Shown here piece by piece: positions 46,235-57,676 of a stretch of 64,000 bases of DNA. Source of the stretch: Marchantia polymorpha subsp. ruderalis. Lineage: Eukaryota; Streptophyta; Marchantiopsida; Marchantiales; Marchantiaceae. The first letter of the stretch is position 1; every line of letters begins with the position of its first letter. The notes under the pieces were generated by a model. It was not told where the DNA came from. It worked only from the letters and a program-made list of their open reading frames with translations, and did not search any database. The translations under genes were made by a program, and so were the position numbers. The stretch is taken from NCBI GenBank assembly GCA_037833965.1, contig AP031359.1, positions 2,972,001-3,036,000 on the forward strand, given 5' to 3'.

Positions 46235-46501
46235 AAACATCGTGCGGGCGCCTTCGGCGATAATAGATAACAAGCCTTCGAGAGTGTGCCTTTGGCGAAG
46301 GATAAAACCGGCATAACTCTTTCAACTCGTAACGGTTTGACTCAGTTAGGGTCTCGTTAGAAAGAGCTCGACGCGCTCGTTCCAACGAGCCCAAGAACTC
46401 TTGAAACGGATCAAGGATCTGTGAGTTATGGGTGTCGGGAGTGACTGTTACAAATAGACAAAGGTGTGGAAGTGCGTCTTCGGCGGTCAACGCCTTCGGA
46501 G

Positions 46502-46561
46502 AACTCGGAGTCGGCGAACTCGAGGTCGGCGAACTTCAAGTCGGCAAACTCGGAGTCGGCA
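46502..46561. repeat. Second minisatellite block, 4 units of 15 bp
   Basis: Four units (AACTCGGAGTCGGCG type), one copy of the 60-bp higher-order block of 45995-46234 in a different unit order, separated from it by about 270 bases. Confidence 0.85.
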
Positions 46562-49027
46562 AACCGGATGCGGTTCAGAGATCTTGCGGAGTCCATATCT
46601 CTGCGATGGACGGTCGGATGGATCTAAAATTTGGTGGGGCCGTTGATCTCAGTCGGCCACGCATGCATGCAAATATTCAGCCTCAGATCTCGGATGTAAA
46701 GACGCTGGCGGCTCTGTACAGTAGGCTTAGGATTCAGATTTAGGGTTAGGGTTGGATTTAGGTTGTAAGTTAGAGGGGAAGGTAGCCGCCGACTCCTCAG
46801 GTGTAGGATCTGTTGCGGCTCGCACCCTAGTGGGTAGCGTAGTGTTAGTTAGGACCTTAGAGAGTGTAAAGTAGTTCAAGGCGTTTTGCCCTGGGACTCT
46901 TCCAGTTTCGGAAGTGCAGATTAGGAACTCACTTTCTTGGCGTGTTTGTGCATTTTGGTCCTGGCACCACGTAGAGAAGCTGCAGCATAGCGAAGTTACC
47001 GTATGTTGTAGTTGAAGGCCTTCGGCTGAATGTTCAGAGCTAGTACCCGGTTAGAGACTTGAGTAGTGCGGATCTGCACCTGCGGGTGATTTCTGATGCT
47101 CAGAGCCGGTTGCGAGTTAGAGACTTGAACAGTTCCCCCTTACTCCTTCGAGTGACATATCCTGATTGTACTCCTACGGGAAGTTTCCCCTGAATGCCAA
47201 AGTGAAGTTTTATTACTTCGTGTAAGCCTTGGTTTGCAATTCAGGTTGTGTGTTTGTGTTACTAGATCGTGTCTCAGTTAAGTTCTCAGTCGGGCCTGCA
47301 CTCCCTGCGTTTGGTGTGAGTCGAGGGTGACGTTCACGGCGTATGAAGAGGCTTCATTCCGAAGTGGGAAGTCCAGTCCGGGTACCCTGCGCTAGTTCTT
47401 GGCGGAAGGGCAGTAAAAGCCGGAGTGGGTGTCACTACCTACAGAACCTCTGAGTGAACTTTTGACACACTTTCCCCCTGAAATCCGAAGCGGAGGTCCT
47501 GGCCGACCTCCGAGTTGTGCTTTTGCCAGTTTCAGGTGTGTGTGTGTGTGTGTGTTGAGTGACTACGCTGTTCTGTGCATCCTTCGAGCATCCTCCGAGT
47601 CGAGATCCTCCTCCGAGTCGAGCCTCCGAGTCGAGCACTGCAGTATTTCTGGGAGTGACAGTCGCCTGAGAATTCAAACTCTACAAAAGTCTGTTAAACG
47701 TGACACTTTTTACTCTGTGTGTTGCCTCTGTCCCTGTGGGTTCGATCTTTTTACCACCATACTGCAGTTTTAGCCTTTGGTGGGTTATTACAACCTTCTT
47801 ATTGAGGGTGTACTAACCCCACAGGCATTCATGCTTCTCCCGCAGAGCCTTAAGTTCCTGGTCCACCCGGGCTAGCAACTTGCTGGTGTGGACTTTAGTG
47901 CGAGTTCGCCTACGCACTAACTCGACGTAGGACCCAGGCTGGCGAGGGTCCGCGTACTTCTCCATCTTGCGATCCAAGTACCTCAGCAGAGGTATTACCT
48001 GCTCATAGAGCGCCGCCGCCGGCGCACCTACCAATTCCTCCTCCTCCTCCTCGGTGGATCCCGATCCCGACACTGATTCCGTGGATACTCCTTAGTCATC
48101 CTCCGAATTGAGGATTTCGGTCGCCATTGAATGCGTCGGCGACTGGCCTGGGTGGAGCTGCGAGATGTCTGCGTGTTCTGCCGCTGCTGGCACTCCTGCA
48201 GCCTCGCTGCTCCCTGCTAAAATGTCCAAGGCGGTGGGTGAATGCGGCCGTGCCACATTTCCATCGTCCGCTTGTCGTGCTGCGACTGTAACTTCTTCGC
48301 CGCCGGCGTCTACCGCCGAAGGCGGTCGTGCGAAATGTACCTTTGCGGGGTGTAATTGTGCATCGCGCGCACGAATTTCACCCTGCGGACAGTCAATCCG
48401 CTCCTCCGTTAGGTCCCGCTCCACCGATCGGTCCTGCGCCAGGGATGCGTCCGGCCTACGCGTAGGCGCAGTGCCAAAGGCGTCACCGCCGAAGGCGGTA
48501 GAGCCGAAGGCGGGCCGCCCGATGTCCCTTGGCCCGAAGGCCCTTCCGCCAAAGGCGCATCTTCCGGCGGATTTCCCGCCGAAGGCGCGGCTTCCGCCGG
48601 CTCTCTGGTTGTAACTCGCTGGCCCGAAGGCCTGGCGCCGAAGGCGCATATCCCGGCGCTCTTTCCGCCGGAGGGCCTTGTCCCGAAGGCCCTTGAGCCG
48701 AAGGCGGATCTTCCGCCGGCTCCTTCCCCTTCCTGCGTTGTACCGGGGGTGAGTCCTGCCTATGCGTAGGCACAAATCCACATCCGCAAGGGGTCGCCTA
48801 TCCACAGGGAGTCGCCTATGCGTAGGCGGCACACTCATCCGCGCCGCACGTGGTAACTCCTGACCCGAAGGTCGTCTCTCCTTCGCCAAAGGCGTAGGGT
48901 GGTCTACTGCCCCTTTGGCCGTCCGCGTAGTCCCATCCTTCTCCGGGGACGGACTTCCCTTCTCTGTGGCGATCGTCGCCGTTTCCGCGCTGCTGGCCGG
49001 TAACAAAAAGAAGTTGTCGGCTCCTTA

Positions 49028-51481
49028 TGTAATAACCCACCAAAGGCTAAAACTGCAGTATGGTGGTAAAAAGATCGAACCCACAGGGACAGAGGCAACA
49101 CACAGAGTACAAAGTGTCACGTTTAACAGACTTTTGGAGAGTTTGAATTCTCAGGCAACTATCACTCCCAGAAATACTGCAGTGCTCGACTCGGAGGCCA
49201 CTCGGAGGATGCTCGACTCGGAGGTCACTAAGAGGATGCTCGACTCGGAGGATGCTCGGAGGATGCACAGTGCAGCGTAAGTCACTCAACACACACACAC
49301 ACACACCTGAAACTGGAAAAGCACAACTCGGAGGTCGGTCAGGACCTCCGCTTAGGATTTCAGGGGGAAAGTATCTCAAAAGTTCACTAAGAGGCTCTGC
49401 AGGTAGTGACTCCCACTCTGGCTTTTACAACCCTTCCGCCAGTTTTTGCTAGCGTAGGGAACCCGGATTGGACTTTCCACTTCGGAACGAAGTCCCTCAT
49501 ACGCAGTGGACGTCACCCTCGACTCACACCAAGCGCAGAGAGTACAGGCCCGAATGAGAACTCAACTGAGACACAATCCAGTAACACACACACATAACCT
49601 GAATTGATAACCAAGGTTTACACGAAGTAACAAAACTTCACTTTGGCATTCAGGGGAAACTTCCCGTAGGAGTACAATCAGGATATGTCACTCGAAGGTG
49701 TAAGGGGGAACTGTTCAAGTATCTAACTCGCAACCGGCTCTGAGCATTAGAAATCACCCGCAGGTGCAGATCCGCACTACTCAAGTCTCTAACCGGTATA
49801 CTAGCTCTGAACATTCAGCCGAAGGCCTTCAGCTACAACATGCGGTAACTTCACTATGCTGCAGCTCCTCTACGTGGTGCCAGGACCAAATGCACAAACA
49901 CGCCGAGAAAGTGAGTTCCAGATGTGCATTTCCGAAACTGGAAGAATCCCAAGGCAAAACGCCTTGAACTACTTTATACCCTCTAAGGTCCTAACTAACA
50001 CTACGTTGCACTACCTGCTACTCTAAACTCCTGCACGAAACCAAGCTACACTACTGCACTCTGCAGATCCGATACTGCGCGCCGGACTGCCTCGCACTAT
50101 CTCCCTACCCTGCCAATCTTCCGACCGGCTGCGCATCGGCCGCTCAGACACTGGCTGAAATCGCTCTCTCTTCTCTTGCGCGCTCAATTTCGCTGCTCGC
50201 AAACTCTCTGCAAGGTCCGTCAAGATCCTCGCGCAACTCGTCTCCGCACTCTCTCTTCTCACTGCAGGTCTCTCCGCCCTTGCGCTTAATCTCTGAAGCT
50301 TGAAAACTCACAATCAAGAATGAGAGAATGAGACTGGAGAGCAGACTTTTCTTCTCCGAATTCAAGATCGCTCAACGCTCTCACTGGGTACAATCAAACT
50401 TGATTACGCAGCCGGCTAAACGGCCTAACGGTTCTCCCTCGCATGCTCGAATTCACGACTCCGCACTGCGCGCATTCGCATGCGTGAACGTTGAATTCTC
50501 CCGCCGCCATCGTCCTCCGGCCCTGAGTTCGCCATCACCGAGGGCTTCCGGACTCGAGTTCGCCGCAGTGGAGCGTATGCTTCGACTATGTTGTCTTTTT
50601 CCAACCTGCCCATCGCCGGAGGCGTATCGCCGCTGGCGTATTCCTTCTCCGTCGGCGCCTCGCTGGAGGCGCACATCAAGTCGGCGCGAATAACGCCGGC
50701 GCGTATTCATACCACTTGTTTTGTCCGTTATGCCCAGCATATCGTCGACGGCGCATATCCCGCCGGCGCGAATTATGCCAGCGCACCCGCCTGTCCGCGC
50801 CACGTCGGAGGCGTACATCCGGCCGGCGCTTCTCTTCCGTTGCGCAGCCGCCAAAGGCGCTTCCGCCTCTGAGTTGATCTCCTCTTATGAGCGAGTGGTT
50901 CCGCCGAAGGCGCATCGCCGAAGGCGTACGGGGGTCCTTTCCGACGGTGAACCCTTGCGCGAACAGCGCATGTCCGGATGCGAGTTTTCCGACGCTCATA
51001 ACTTCTTCGTCCCTGATCCATCTCCGGCGCTCTTGGGCTTGTTAGAACGAGCGTCCCAAGCTCTTTCCAATGAGACCTCAACCAACTAGAACTACCGTGA
51101 ATCCTTATCGTTATGAAGGTTTCCCTTCCGCTCCAACGGCGCATCGCCGAAGGCGCACTCATGGTCGGAAGCCTTCAGAGGTCCTTGCCGGCTTCTGACG
51201 TCTTCAGCGACATCTCCTCCGGAGGTGTCTGTGCCGGAAGTGTACCTTTCCTAAGCGCTGGAAGCGCGTGGGTAGGGACACCTCAGTAAAGGAGATATAG
51301 CCAAAGGCGCCGAAGGCGTTTGGCGCTGGTACGTCCAACTCCGCGATTCTTCGTGATCTCGTGACGATCTCCTCAATCCACTCTATTTAACGTACCATTT
51401 CCTAACTACAGACACTGCTTCGGTACTTCTTTTCTAAAATTTTTTAAATTCTGCAAAAAAAACAAAAATTGTGTTACCACA
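49028..51481 (-). mobile_element. N11: 2.45-kb internal deletion derivative in N9
   Basis: The 3' end TGTAATAACCCACCAAAGG is at 49028 and the 5' end TGTGTTACCACA ends at 51481. It is related to N7 and N12 in both flanking regions but has lost most of the gene: a short frame (50023-50262) joins sequence from upstream of the start codon to the C-terminal tail (SEDWQGREIVRGSP...). The flanks differ (CCTTA versus GCGCG). About 20 bases left of 49028 (AGAAGTTGTCGGCTCCTTAT) do not belong to the N9 gene. Confidence 0.8.
49972..49978 (-). promoter_or_regulatory. TATA box of N11 (TATAAAG)
   Basis: The minus strand reads GGGTATAAAGTAGTTCAAGGCG. It is kept although the gene is deleted. Confidence 0.5.
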
Positions 51482-54400
51482 GCGCGCCTTCTGCTTCGCC
51501 AGGCTGCAGACCTCGTGCAGTGGCCGCTTCCGGGTGAGAGCAGCTGATTCTTGATGTTGCTTCTTCTCCGGTTCCTCTCTCCATCTTCGTTTCCGCGGTA
51601 CTCGCGCTGCGGATGCATCTCTCCTCGCATCCTGTTGAGTCGGTGGAGTGGAAGTCGGTGACTCCTCCGCGTCGGTGTCTACCTCGTTATCCCGCACATA
51701 CCTCTCGGGATGATCGACTGACAATGGCGAAAATCGAGCACGCTCGGCCGCGGTTAAACAATTCATCGACCGATAAAAATTGATCAAGAAGGGGGAGAGG
51801 TGATTGAGAGTTCCTCCCCACTCCTCAAACGCATGTTGTCGCATTACCCTATGCAGGATACGCGACCAGTGAACTGGAGCTCTAGCCAATGTGAGCTCCA
51901 CGAAGGACATCTGCCACAACGTGATGTACGTAGTGCGGTGCGGCTGCAACAATTGCAGTAGCGCCATCGCTACGGTCCTGCGGAAACGATCTTTGTAGTC
52001 GCGGGTCTTGTATCCGTTCTTGGAAGACCTCTCCTGCTTGAACAATTCCACGAAGGAGGCTTCGTCCGCCTTCGTCACCTTGACGCTTTCATTGTCGAAC
52101 AGGAGGTACCCGTCCTCACCTGCGCACCTCCCCAATGCCTGTCCCCAATCGCGGACAGTCCATCTATCTACGTGCGGACGGAATCCGCGTGTAGGTTGTC
52201 GTTCCTCGTCCAGCCATTCGCGCACCATGTCTGCGCACACGTAATTCCATCCCCACAGCAAGAATTTGAGTTTCCTTGCAATCAGCTAGTCCTCAAAGGC
52301 ACGCAACCCATTTTGCGGGAGCTTGAGTGGCACCATCCGCAGCCTCACCGATGTCGACATCGCGTTCTTGAAATTGGTTTGCGCAACTCTCTCTCTCTAC
52401 TATGCTCGAGCCTCTTGCTCGCGATTCTGTTTCCTCTGCAAACTCTAATCTCTCTCAATTCCAAATGGCTCGCACTCAATTCTCTCCCAGCCACCGAGTA
52501 ACTCTCCGCACGGTGATGTCTAGAACGTCTCTCAGCTAGAAGGTGGACGCGTGCCGCTCGCACCAGAAATTGAAATCGCAAATTCAAGAATGGGGCGTCC
52601 TCTGTCCGCTCGTAGGAGGTCATGGTCGGCTCTCGGTCGTGAAAGTCGAATCACTTGATGGCCGCGCCGGCTCCGCGGTATAACGGCCTTCTCTCTCACG
52701 CGCGGCTTCACGCTCCGCCGACGCCGACTTCACTCACACGCTCGAATTGGTAATTTGAACTCCGCCAGCGTACCACGCCGCGGCCATGGTCGCGCAGGGC
52801 CGAAGGCGGATTTCTCCTTGACGCGCTACACTCATCCGTACTTCAACTTGGCTAGTCCCGCTCTGCCGAAGGCGTTCGTCCGCAAATAGGACAAAAGTCA
52901 AACTCCCTTCTGCGTAGGCGGAATCCCCAGCGGAGTTTCCGCCGGCGCCGAACTTCATCTACCTGTGCGTAGGCGCTCGCCTATGCGTAGGCGAATTCCG
53001 TCCGCACACAAGACATTCGTCCGCACAGGTCCCTCGCCGTAGGCGCAGCGCCAAAGGCGGCTGTGCCGAAGGCGTTGACCGCGGTCAACGGACTCCGTCC
53101 AGTTTGTCCATCTCTCTCGCCTCTCCGTCGGCGCTCTTGTCTCCGGAACCTCGACCGGCCGAAGGCGCACTCGTCCGTTCCGTCCGTACAGTCCGTACGG
53201 ATTTTGCTACTCCGTTGGGTCCTCACCCAACCGTGATGCGCTGGCGCCGAAGGCGCCGTACAAGTTCCAACCCCGAAGGCGGATTCCTAGGGCCGAAGGC
53301 GGACTTCCCGCCGACGCCGAAGCGCCTATGCGTAGGCGATTTCCGTTCGCCTATGCGTAGGTGCAAGTTCTCCCCGCCTATGCGTAGGCGGCATTCTCGG
53401 CGGACTTCCCGCCAACTTCAAACCCTATTTCGCCTATGCGTATGCGAACTTCCCTCGCCTATGCGTAGGCAAAGGTCTTCGTATCTTTTGACCGTCACAA
53501 CTCCTTGAGTCCTGATCCGTTCCGGGCGTTCTTGGGCTCGTTAGAACCAGCGCGTCAAGTTCTTTCCAACGAAACCCTAACCAAGTCAAGGCGTTTGGGA
53601 ATTGATTAGATTCTGAGGGATTCCTCTAGCGCCGAAGGCGTAGCGCTGAAGGCGGATTATGCGCCTTGCGCCGAAGGGGTACTCCTTAAGAGCCTGTCGT
53701 TTAGGGCGGCGTCTGTCACAGACGTTGCGCCCAACTCCTGGATTCTACGAGATTCTCCGAGATCATCCATTTTCACTCTATTTTGGTGCACCGATGGCTA
53801 TTTACACTGCTGCCGCGGTACAGTTTTCCAAAAATGTTTTAAATTCCGCAAAAATACCAAAAGTGGGGTACCACAAAGGGCCTCCGGGCCAAGGGACATC
53901 GGGCGGGCCGTCTTTGGCTCAACCGCCTTCGGCGGTCGACGCCTTTGGCGCTGCGCCCTAGGCGGAAGAAGCGCCGGGAATTGCGCCTACGCGTAGGCCG
54001 GACGCATCCCTGGCGCAGACATCTCGCAGCCCCGCACAGGCCAGTCGCCGACACATTCAATGGCGACCGAAATCCTCAATTCGGAGGATGACGAAGAAGG
54101 AGGATCCACGGAATCAGTGTCGGGATCGGGATCCACTAAGAGGAGGAGGATGAAATGGTAGGCGCGCCGACGGCGGCGCTCTGTGAGTAGGTAGTACCTC
54201 TGCTGAGGTACCTGGATCGTAAGATGGAGAAGTACGCGGACCCTCGCCAGCTTGGGTCCTACGTCGAGTTAGTGCGTAGGCGAACTCGCACTAAAGTCCA
54301 CACCACCAAGTTGGTGGCCCGTGTGGACCAAGAACTTAAGGATCTGCGCGAGAAGCATGAGTGCCTGTGGAGTCAGTACAACCTCAATAAGAAGTTGTAC

Positions 54401-55078
54401 AAACACTTCGACAAGGTGAAGGACGAGAAGCTGGAAGAGTTTGCCAAGGAGAAGGCGAAGCTCACAGAGGAGCTGGATTTTGAGCAGGCTCAGAATCGAA
54501 TGTTGTCAGGGGAGCTCGTGCGACAGACACAGTTGTTAGAGCAGTGTTAGCTCGCACGGCAGGCGGATGAGGAATTAATCCGCAGACTGCAGTCCGAGTG
54601 CGGGGAATTGAGAGCACAGCGTGCGGAGGCCAAATTACAGTTGGTTGTAGTTGAAGATGATCGCCGGCGGGCGGCAGATCGCATGAAGGAAGAGATGGCG
54701 AGGCGAGTCACCCACTGTCTTAGGGTCTACGCTCACTGGGAAGTGGCGGCGCAGGAGAAACTCACACTGCGTGAGTTAGAGCTTCGTGCAGCCGGGTTGT
54801 TGACAGGTGACAGTCGGAGTCGGCGGCGAGTGGCGAAGAAGTAAGACTCTATTCTGTCGAAGTCACGGGACACCATGGCCACCCTTGAGACGGAGGTTTC
54901 CGCGGTGTTGCGGCGTTTGGGACTGCGCAGTCGAGCTGAGGACTGGCAGGATAGGGAGTTAGTGCGCGGCAGTCCGTCGCGCAGGAGGCGAAGCACAGGT
55001 TCTGCGGAGTGTAGTGTAGCGTGGTTCCGTGCAGGCGCGTAGCATAGTGCAGTGTAGTGCTAGTTAGGACTTAGCAGG

Positions 55079-55085
55079 TATAAAG
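55079..55085 (+). promoter_or_regulatory. TATA box of N8 (TATAAAG)
   Basis: GGTATAAAGTAGTTCAAGGCG, 37 bases after the gene stop at 55042. Confidence 0.5.
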
Positions 55086-56049
55086 TAGTTCAAGGCGTCT
55101 TGCCTTGGGTTTTCCAGTTTCGGAAGTACAGATCAGGAACTCATTTTCTCTGCGTGTTTGTGTCTTTAGTTCTGTCACCACGCAAGAGGAGCTACACCTT
55201 GGCAGTCCGCATTATGTAGCTGAAGGCCTTCAGCCGAATGTTCAGAGCTAGTACATTGGTTAGAGACTTGAGTAGTTCGGATCTACACCTGCGGGTGATT
55301 GCAGATGCTCAGAGCCAGTGACGAGTTAGATACTTGAACAGTTTCCTCCTTACCCTTTCGAGTGACTGTTCCTGATTGTACTCCTTCGGGATTTTTCCGC
55401 TGAATGACAAAGTGAAGTTTTGCTACTTCGTGTAAGCCTTGGTTGTAAATTCAGGTTACGCTGCAGCAGGTGCCTTCAGGGTAACCCCTGTAGTATTTCT
55501 GGGAATGACAAGTGCCTAAGAATTCAAACTCTTCAATAGACTGTTATGGTGTGTTACTGGAACGTTTCTCAGTGAGTCCTTCCATGCGGACCTGTGTTCT
55601 CTGCGCGTTTTGTGAGTTGAGCGTGTTGTTCACCGCGTGTGAGTGACTTCGATCCGAAGTAGGAAGTCCAACCCGGGTTTCCCACACTAGCAGAAAGCTA
55701 GTGGGAGGGTTGTAAAAGCTGGAGTTGGGAGTCACTACCCGCAGTGTACTCACGAGAGACTTTCCCCCCTGAAATCTTGAGTAGAGGTCCTAACCAATCT
55801 CTGGGTTGTGTTTCTGTAGTTTCAGGTGTGTGTGTGTGAGTGTGTTGTACGCTGCACTGTGCGACCTCCGAGGGAGCTCCGAGTGAACACTTGCAGTATT
55901 TCTGGCAGTGACAGTCGCCTGAGAATTCAAACTCCTCAAAAGTCTGTTAAATGTGACACTTTGTACCCTGTGTGTTCCTTTGTCCCTGTGGGTTCGACCT
56001 TTCTACCACTATATTGCAGTTTTAGCCTTTAGTGGGTTATTACATACAC

Positions 56050-56311
56050 TGAGGAAGCTTCTTGAGACTCTTCCTCCCTTCCGAGCAGTCCGTTTTTGGT
56101 TGTACCCATCTCCAAAGTTTCGATTACCTTCTCCAGGTTGTATGTTGTCCTTTAGCCACTTTTTGAGTTTAAAGAACTCGGTGCGACACCTAACCCCTAA
56201 ACTGCATTGCACAAATCTAATTCTAGTATAAACCTAGCTAGCATAGTACTTATTTATTACTTTTGTCCAACTTGTTGGTACAAAACTGGGATTATGTGGG
56301 AGCTGGTTCCC
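56050..56311 (-). mobile_element. Ty3/gypsy 3' LTR, proximal piece
   Basis: Next to the integrase stop, the minus strand has a purine run (GTGAAAAAGGGGTA, about 56318-56332) fitting a polypurine tract, then TGTGGGAACCAGCTCCCACA, a plausible LTR start with an internal inverted repeat. N8 interrupts it at 56049. No second LTR is in the window. Confidence 0.6.
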
Positions 56312-56326
56312 ACATATACCCCTTTT

Positions 56327-57676
56327 TCACCCGTGAGCGTCCTCGTGAACAAAGTCTGGTTTGTATAATTTCACCCGGGATCCATTAGTCCGTGTGTCTA
56401 GAGGTTTTCCGTTTAGATCTTCTAATTGCAAGGATCCGTTTGAGTAAATTCTACAAACTTTGAAGGGTCCCATCCATCGGGTATGTAGTTTACCGGGAAA
56501 TTTTTTATGACGGCTGTCATATAGAAGCACCAAGCTCCCTTCTTTGATCTTTGTTTCCTTCGGAAGCTTCTGATCGTAAATTTCTTTCCGGTGTGCTTGA
56601 ATTTCCTTGGTCTTCTGTAGAGCGTCCATCCGGGTTTTCTCTAGGGTATCTAGATCCTCAAGCCGTTGATGCATCTGGATTGTGCGGCGTCCTTGATGAG
56701 CTGCCATAACTCGAAGGGTTTCTACTTCTGTCTCCACCGCTTGTAATACGTCTTGTCTGAAAACAAGGAAGTACGGAGTCTTTCCGGTTGTGCTTTTGTG
56801 AGCCGTATTATATGCGTAGACAGCTGAAGGAAGCATCCGGTCCCAATCTGTTTTGTGTGAACTCACCACCTTTGTCAAGATATTGCAGATGATGCCATTG
56901 GCGCTCTCGGTCAAGCTGTTTGCCTTAGGATTGTATGGTGCAGTTTTTTGATGACTGATACCATACCGTCCAGTCAGCTCTGAAACAACGTACCGGTGCC
57001 TCCCACTTCCAAGAGGTTGGATGGGACCAATGAAATCCACTCCCCATTTTTCGAATGGGGCAAGGGGTACTATTGGTGTTAACGGCCAATGGTTTCGGAA
57101 CGCTGGATTTCCGGTCCGTTGGCATGGATCACACTTCTGGACAAAAGCATGAACATCTCGGTTAAGGTGGGGCCACCAATATCCTGCAGCCCGGATCCGT
57201 TGGACTGTGGTGACTGAAGCAAAATGTCCACCGGAGGGGCCGTCGTGCAGGCTTCGGATCACCGTTTGACGGTACTGTGGCTCCAGACACCTCCGCATCT
57301 TGTCATCAGCTCCCAGCTTGAAGAGAACATCTCCCAGGAGGGAGTACGGCGCCATCCGATGTTGAAAAACACTCTTTTCTTCTCGGCTCAGCCCTTTGGG
57401 ATATTCCTGAGTCCTTAGATAATCCTTGATGCATTTGAGTTCAGGGTCCTCCCGTACTTCAGACCAAAGAACGGAAATTTCCCCTTCCTTACACAAAAAT
57501 TTCTCTGGATCGGGCATATCCCTGATACTACCCAACTCCAGAAACTCGTCTGGGAAGTCGTCAGAGATCTCCTTCAAACTTTCTGAACCACGCTGTCGAG
57601 AGAGGTAATCTGCATTCAAGTTGGACTTCCCGGATTTAACTTGCACCTCGTAGTTAAATTCTTGTAGCAGTAAAAT
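56327..57676 (-). pseudogene. Ty3/gypsy integrase with internal deletion (second Asp lost)
   Basis: Polyprotein C-terminus of a gypsy retrotransposon. From the right: the end of RNase H (LLLQEFNYEVQVKSGKSN, then NADYLSRQ), a tether, the HHCC zinc module (H..GGHF, then CDPCQR), and the integrase core. The core shows WGVDFIGP (first Asp) and KANSLTESANGI (Glu), but the segment between RHRYV and YGISHQKT, which should hold the second Asp, is missing in frame by roughly 50 residues. A GPY/F module (RWMGPFKV) follows and then the end at HEDAHG. There is no chromodomain, so it is not a chromovirus. The catalytic triad is broken. N12 interrupts the frame at 57676. Confidence 0.88.

Larger units (their letters stand above)
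45540..47792 (+). mobile_element. N10: 2.25-kb deletion derivative without gene
   Basis: Starts TGTGGTAACCCACTTTTTG at 45540 and ends GGTGGGTTATTACA at 47792. The perfect duplication ACCTT lies at 45535-45539 and 47793-47797. It has a leader, two tandem-repeat blocks, about 200 bases of unrelated-looking sequence, a degenerate TATA motif (TGTAAAG, about 46866) and the full 3' noncoding region. The element gene is absent, so this copy must have been moved by proteins supplied in trans. Confidence 0.9.
44889..52360 (-). pseudogene. N9 element protein in three pieces (interrupted by N10 and N11)
   Basis: Start Met at 52360 (MSTSVRLRMVPLKLPQNGL), with an open extension to 52623. Pieces on the minus strand are 51482-52360, with the N-terminal domain nearly intact from 52261 (one TAG at about 52290), then 47798-49027 with the linker (PSAQGPSGQGPPAERAPGYAP), acidic segment and LRYLDRKMEKYADPRQPGSYVEL, then 44889-45539 with the coiled coil. 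N11 interrupts after KQKAR and N10 interrupts near VYKHFD. Additional single stops are present (for example near 45190 and 48095). Confidence 0.75.
43879..53875 (-). mobile_element. N9: element inserted in the gene of N8; contains N10 and N11
   Basis: The 3' end TGTAATAACCCACTAAAGG is at 43879 and the 5' end GGGGTACCACA at 53875. The duplication AAGGG lies at 43874-43878 and 53876-53880, and the N8 frame (CGGCGGAAGGG then CCTCCGGGCC) resumes across it. Without N10 and N11 it is about 5.28 kb. A (CA)n tract lies near 44080-44097 and the TATA box at 44846. Confidence 0.9.
42502..55042 (+). pseudogene. N8 element protein, split by N9, several stops
   Basis: Coding pieces are 42502-43878 and 53876-55042. 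The start Met at 42502 (MLTLVKMRMVPLKLP) is preceded by an open frame from 42241. Nonsense codons include one at about 42547, a TGA near 42607 (LLWGWN region), a TAG at 43024 (RVMR then stop), a TAG at 43531 and a TGA at about 43801. After N9 the acidic block, LRYLDRKMEKYADP and the coiled coil (QLLEQC stop LARQADEELI) follow, with a frameshift near 54140 and a TAA at 54841. It ends at FRAGA. Clearly dead. Confidence 0.75.
40995..56044 (+). mobile_element. N8: element inserted in the gypsy LTR, split by N9
   Basis: Starts TGTGGTAACCCACTTTTGG at 40995 and ends GTGGGTTATTACA at 56044. The duplication TACAC lies at 40990-40994 and 56045-56049. Without N9 and its duplication it is about 5.05 kb. 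The order is leader (40995-42501, many CGCCTACGCATAGGCG hairpins), gene in two pieces, TATA box at 55079, then 3' noncoding with (GT)n near 55826-55845. Confidence 0.9.

Noticed and set aside
45907-46314. Pentapeptide-repeat protein gene
   Set aside because: The pattern comes from a 15-bp tandem repeat that is open in several frames on both strands; there is no sign of selection or a start context.
46739-46757. Telomere repeat tract (TTTAGGGTTAGGG)
   Set aside because: Only about two units inside N10; too short to mean more than chance or a relic.
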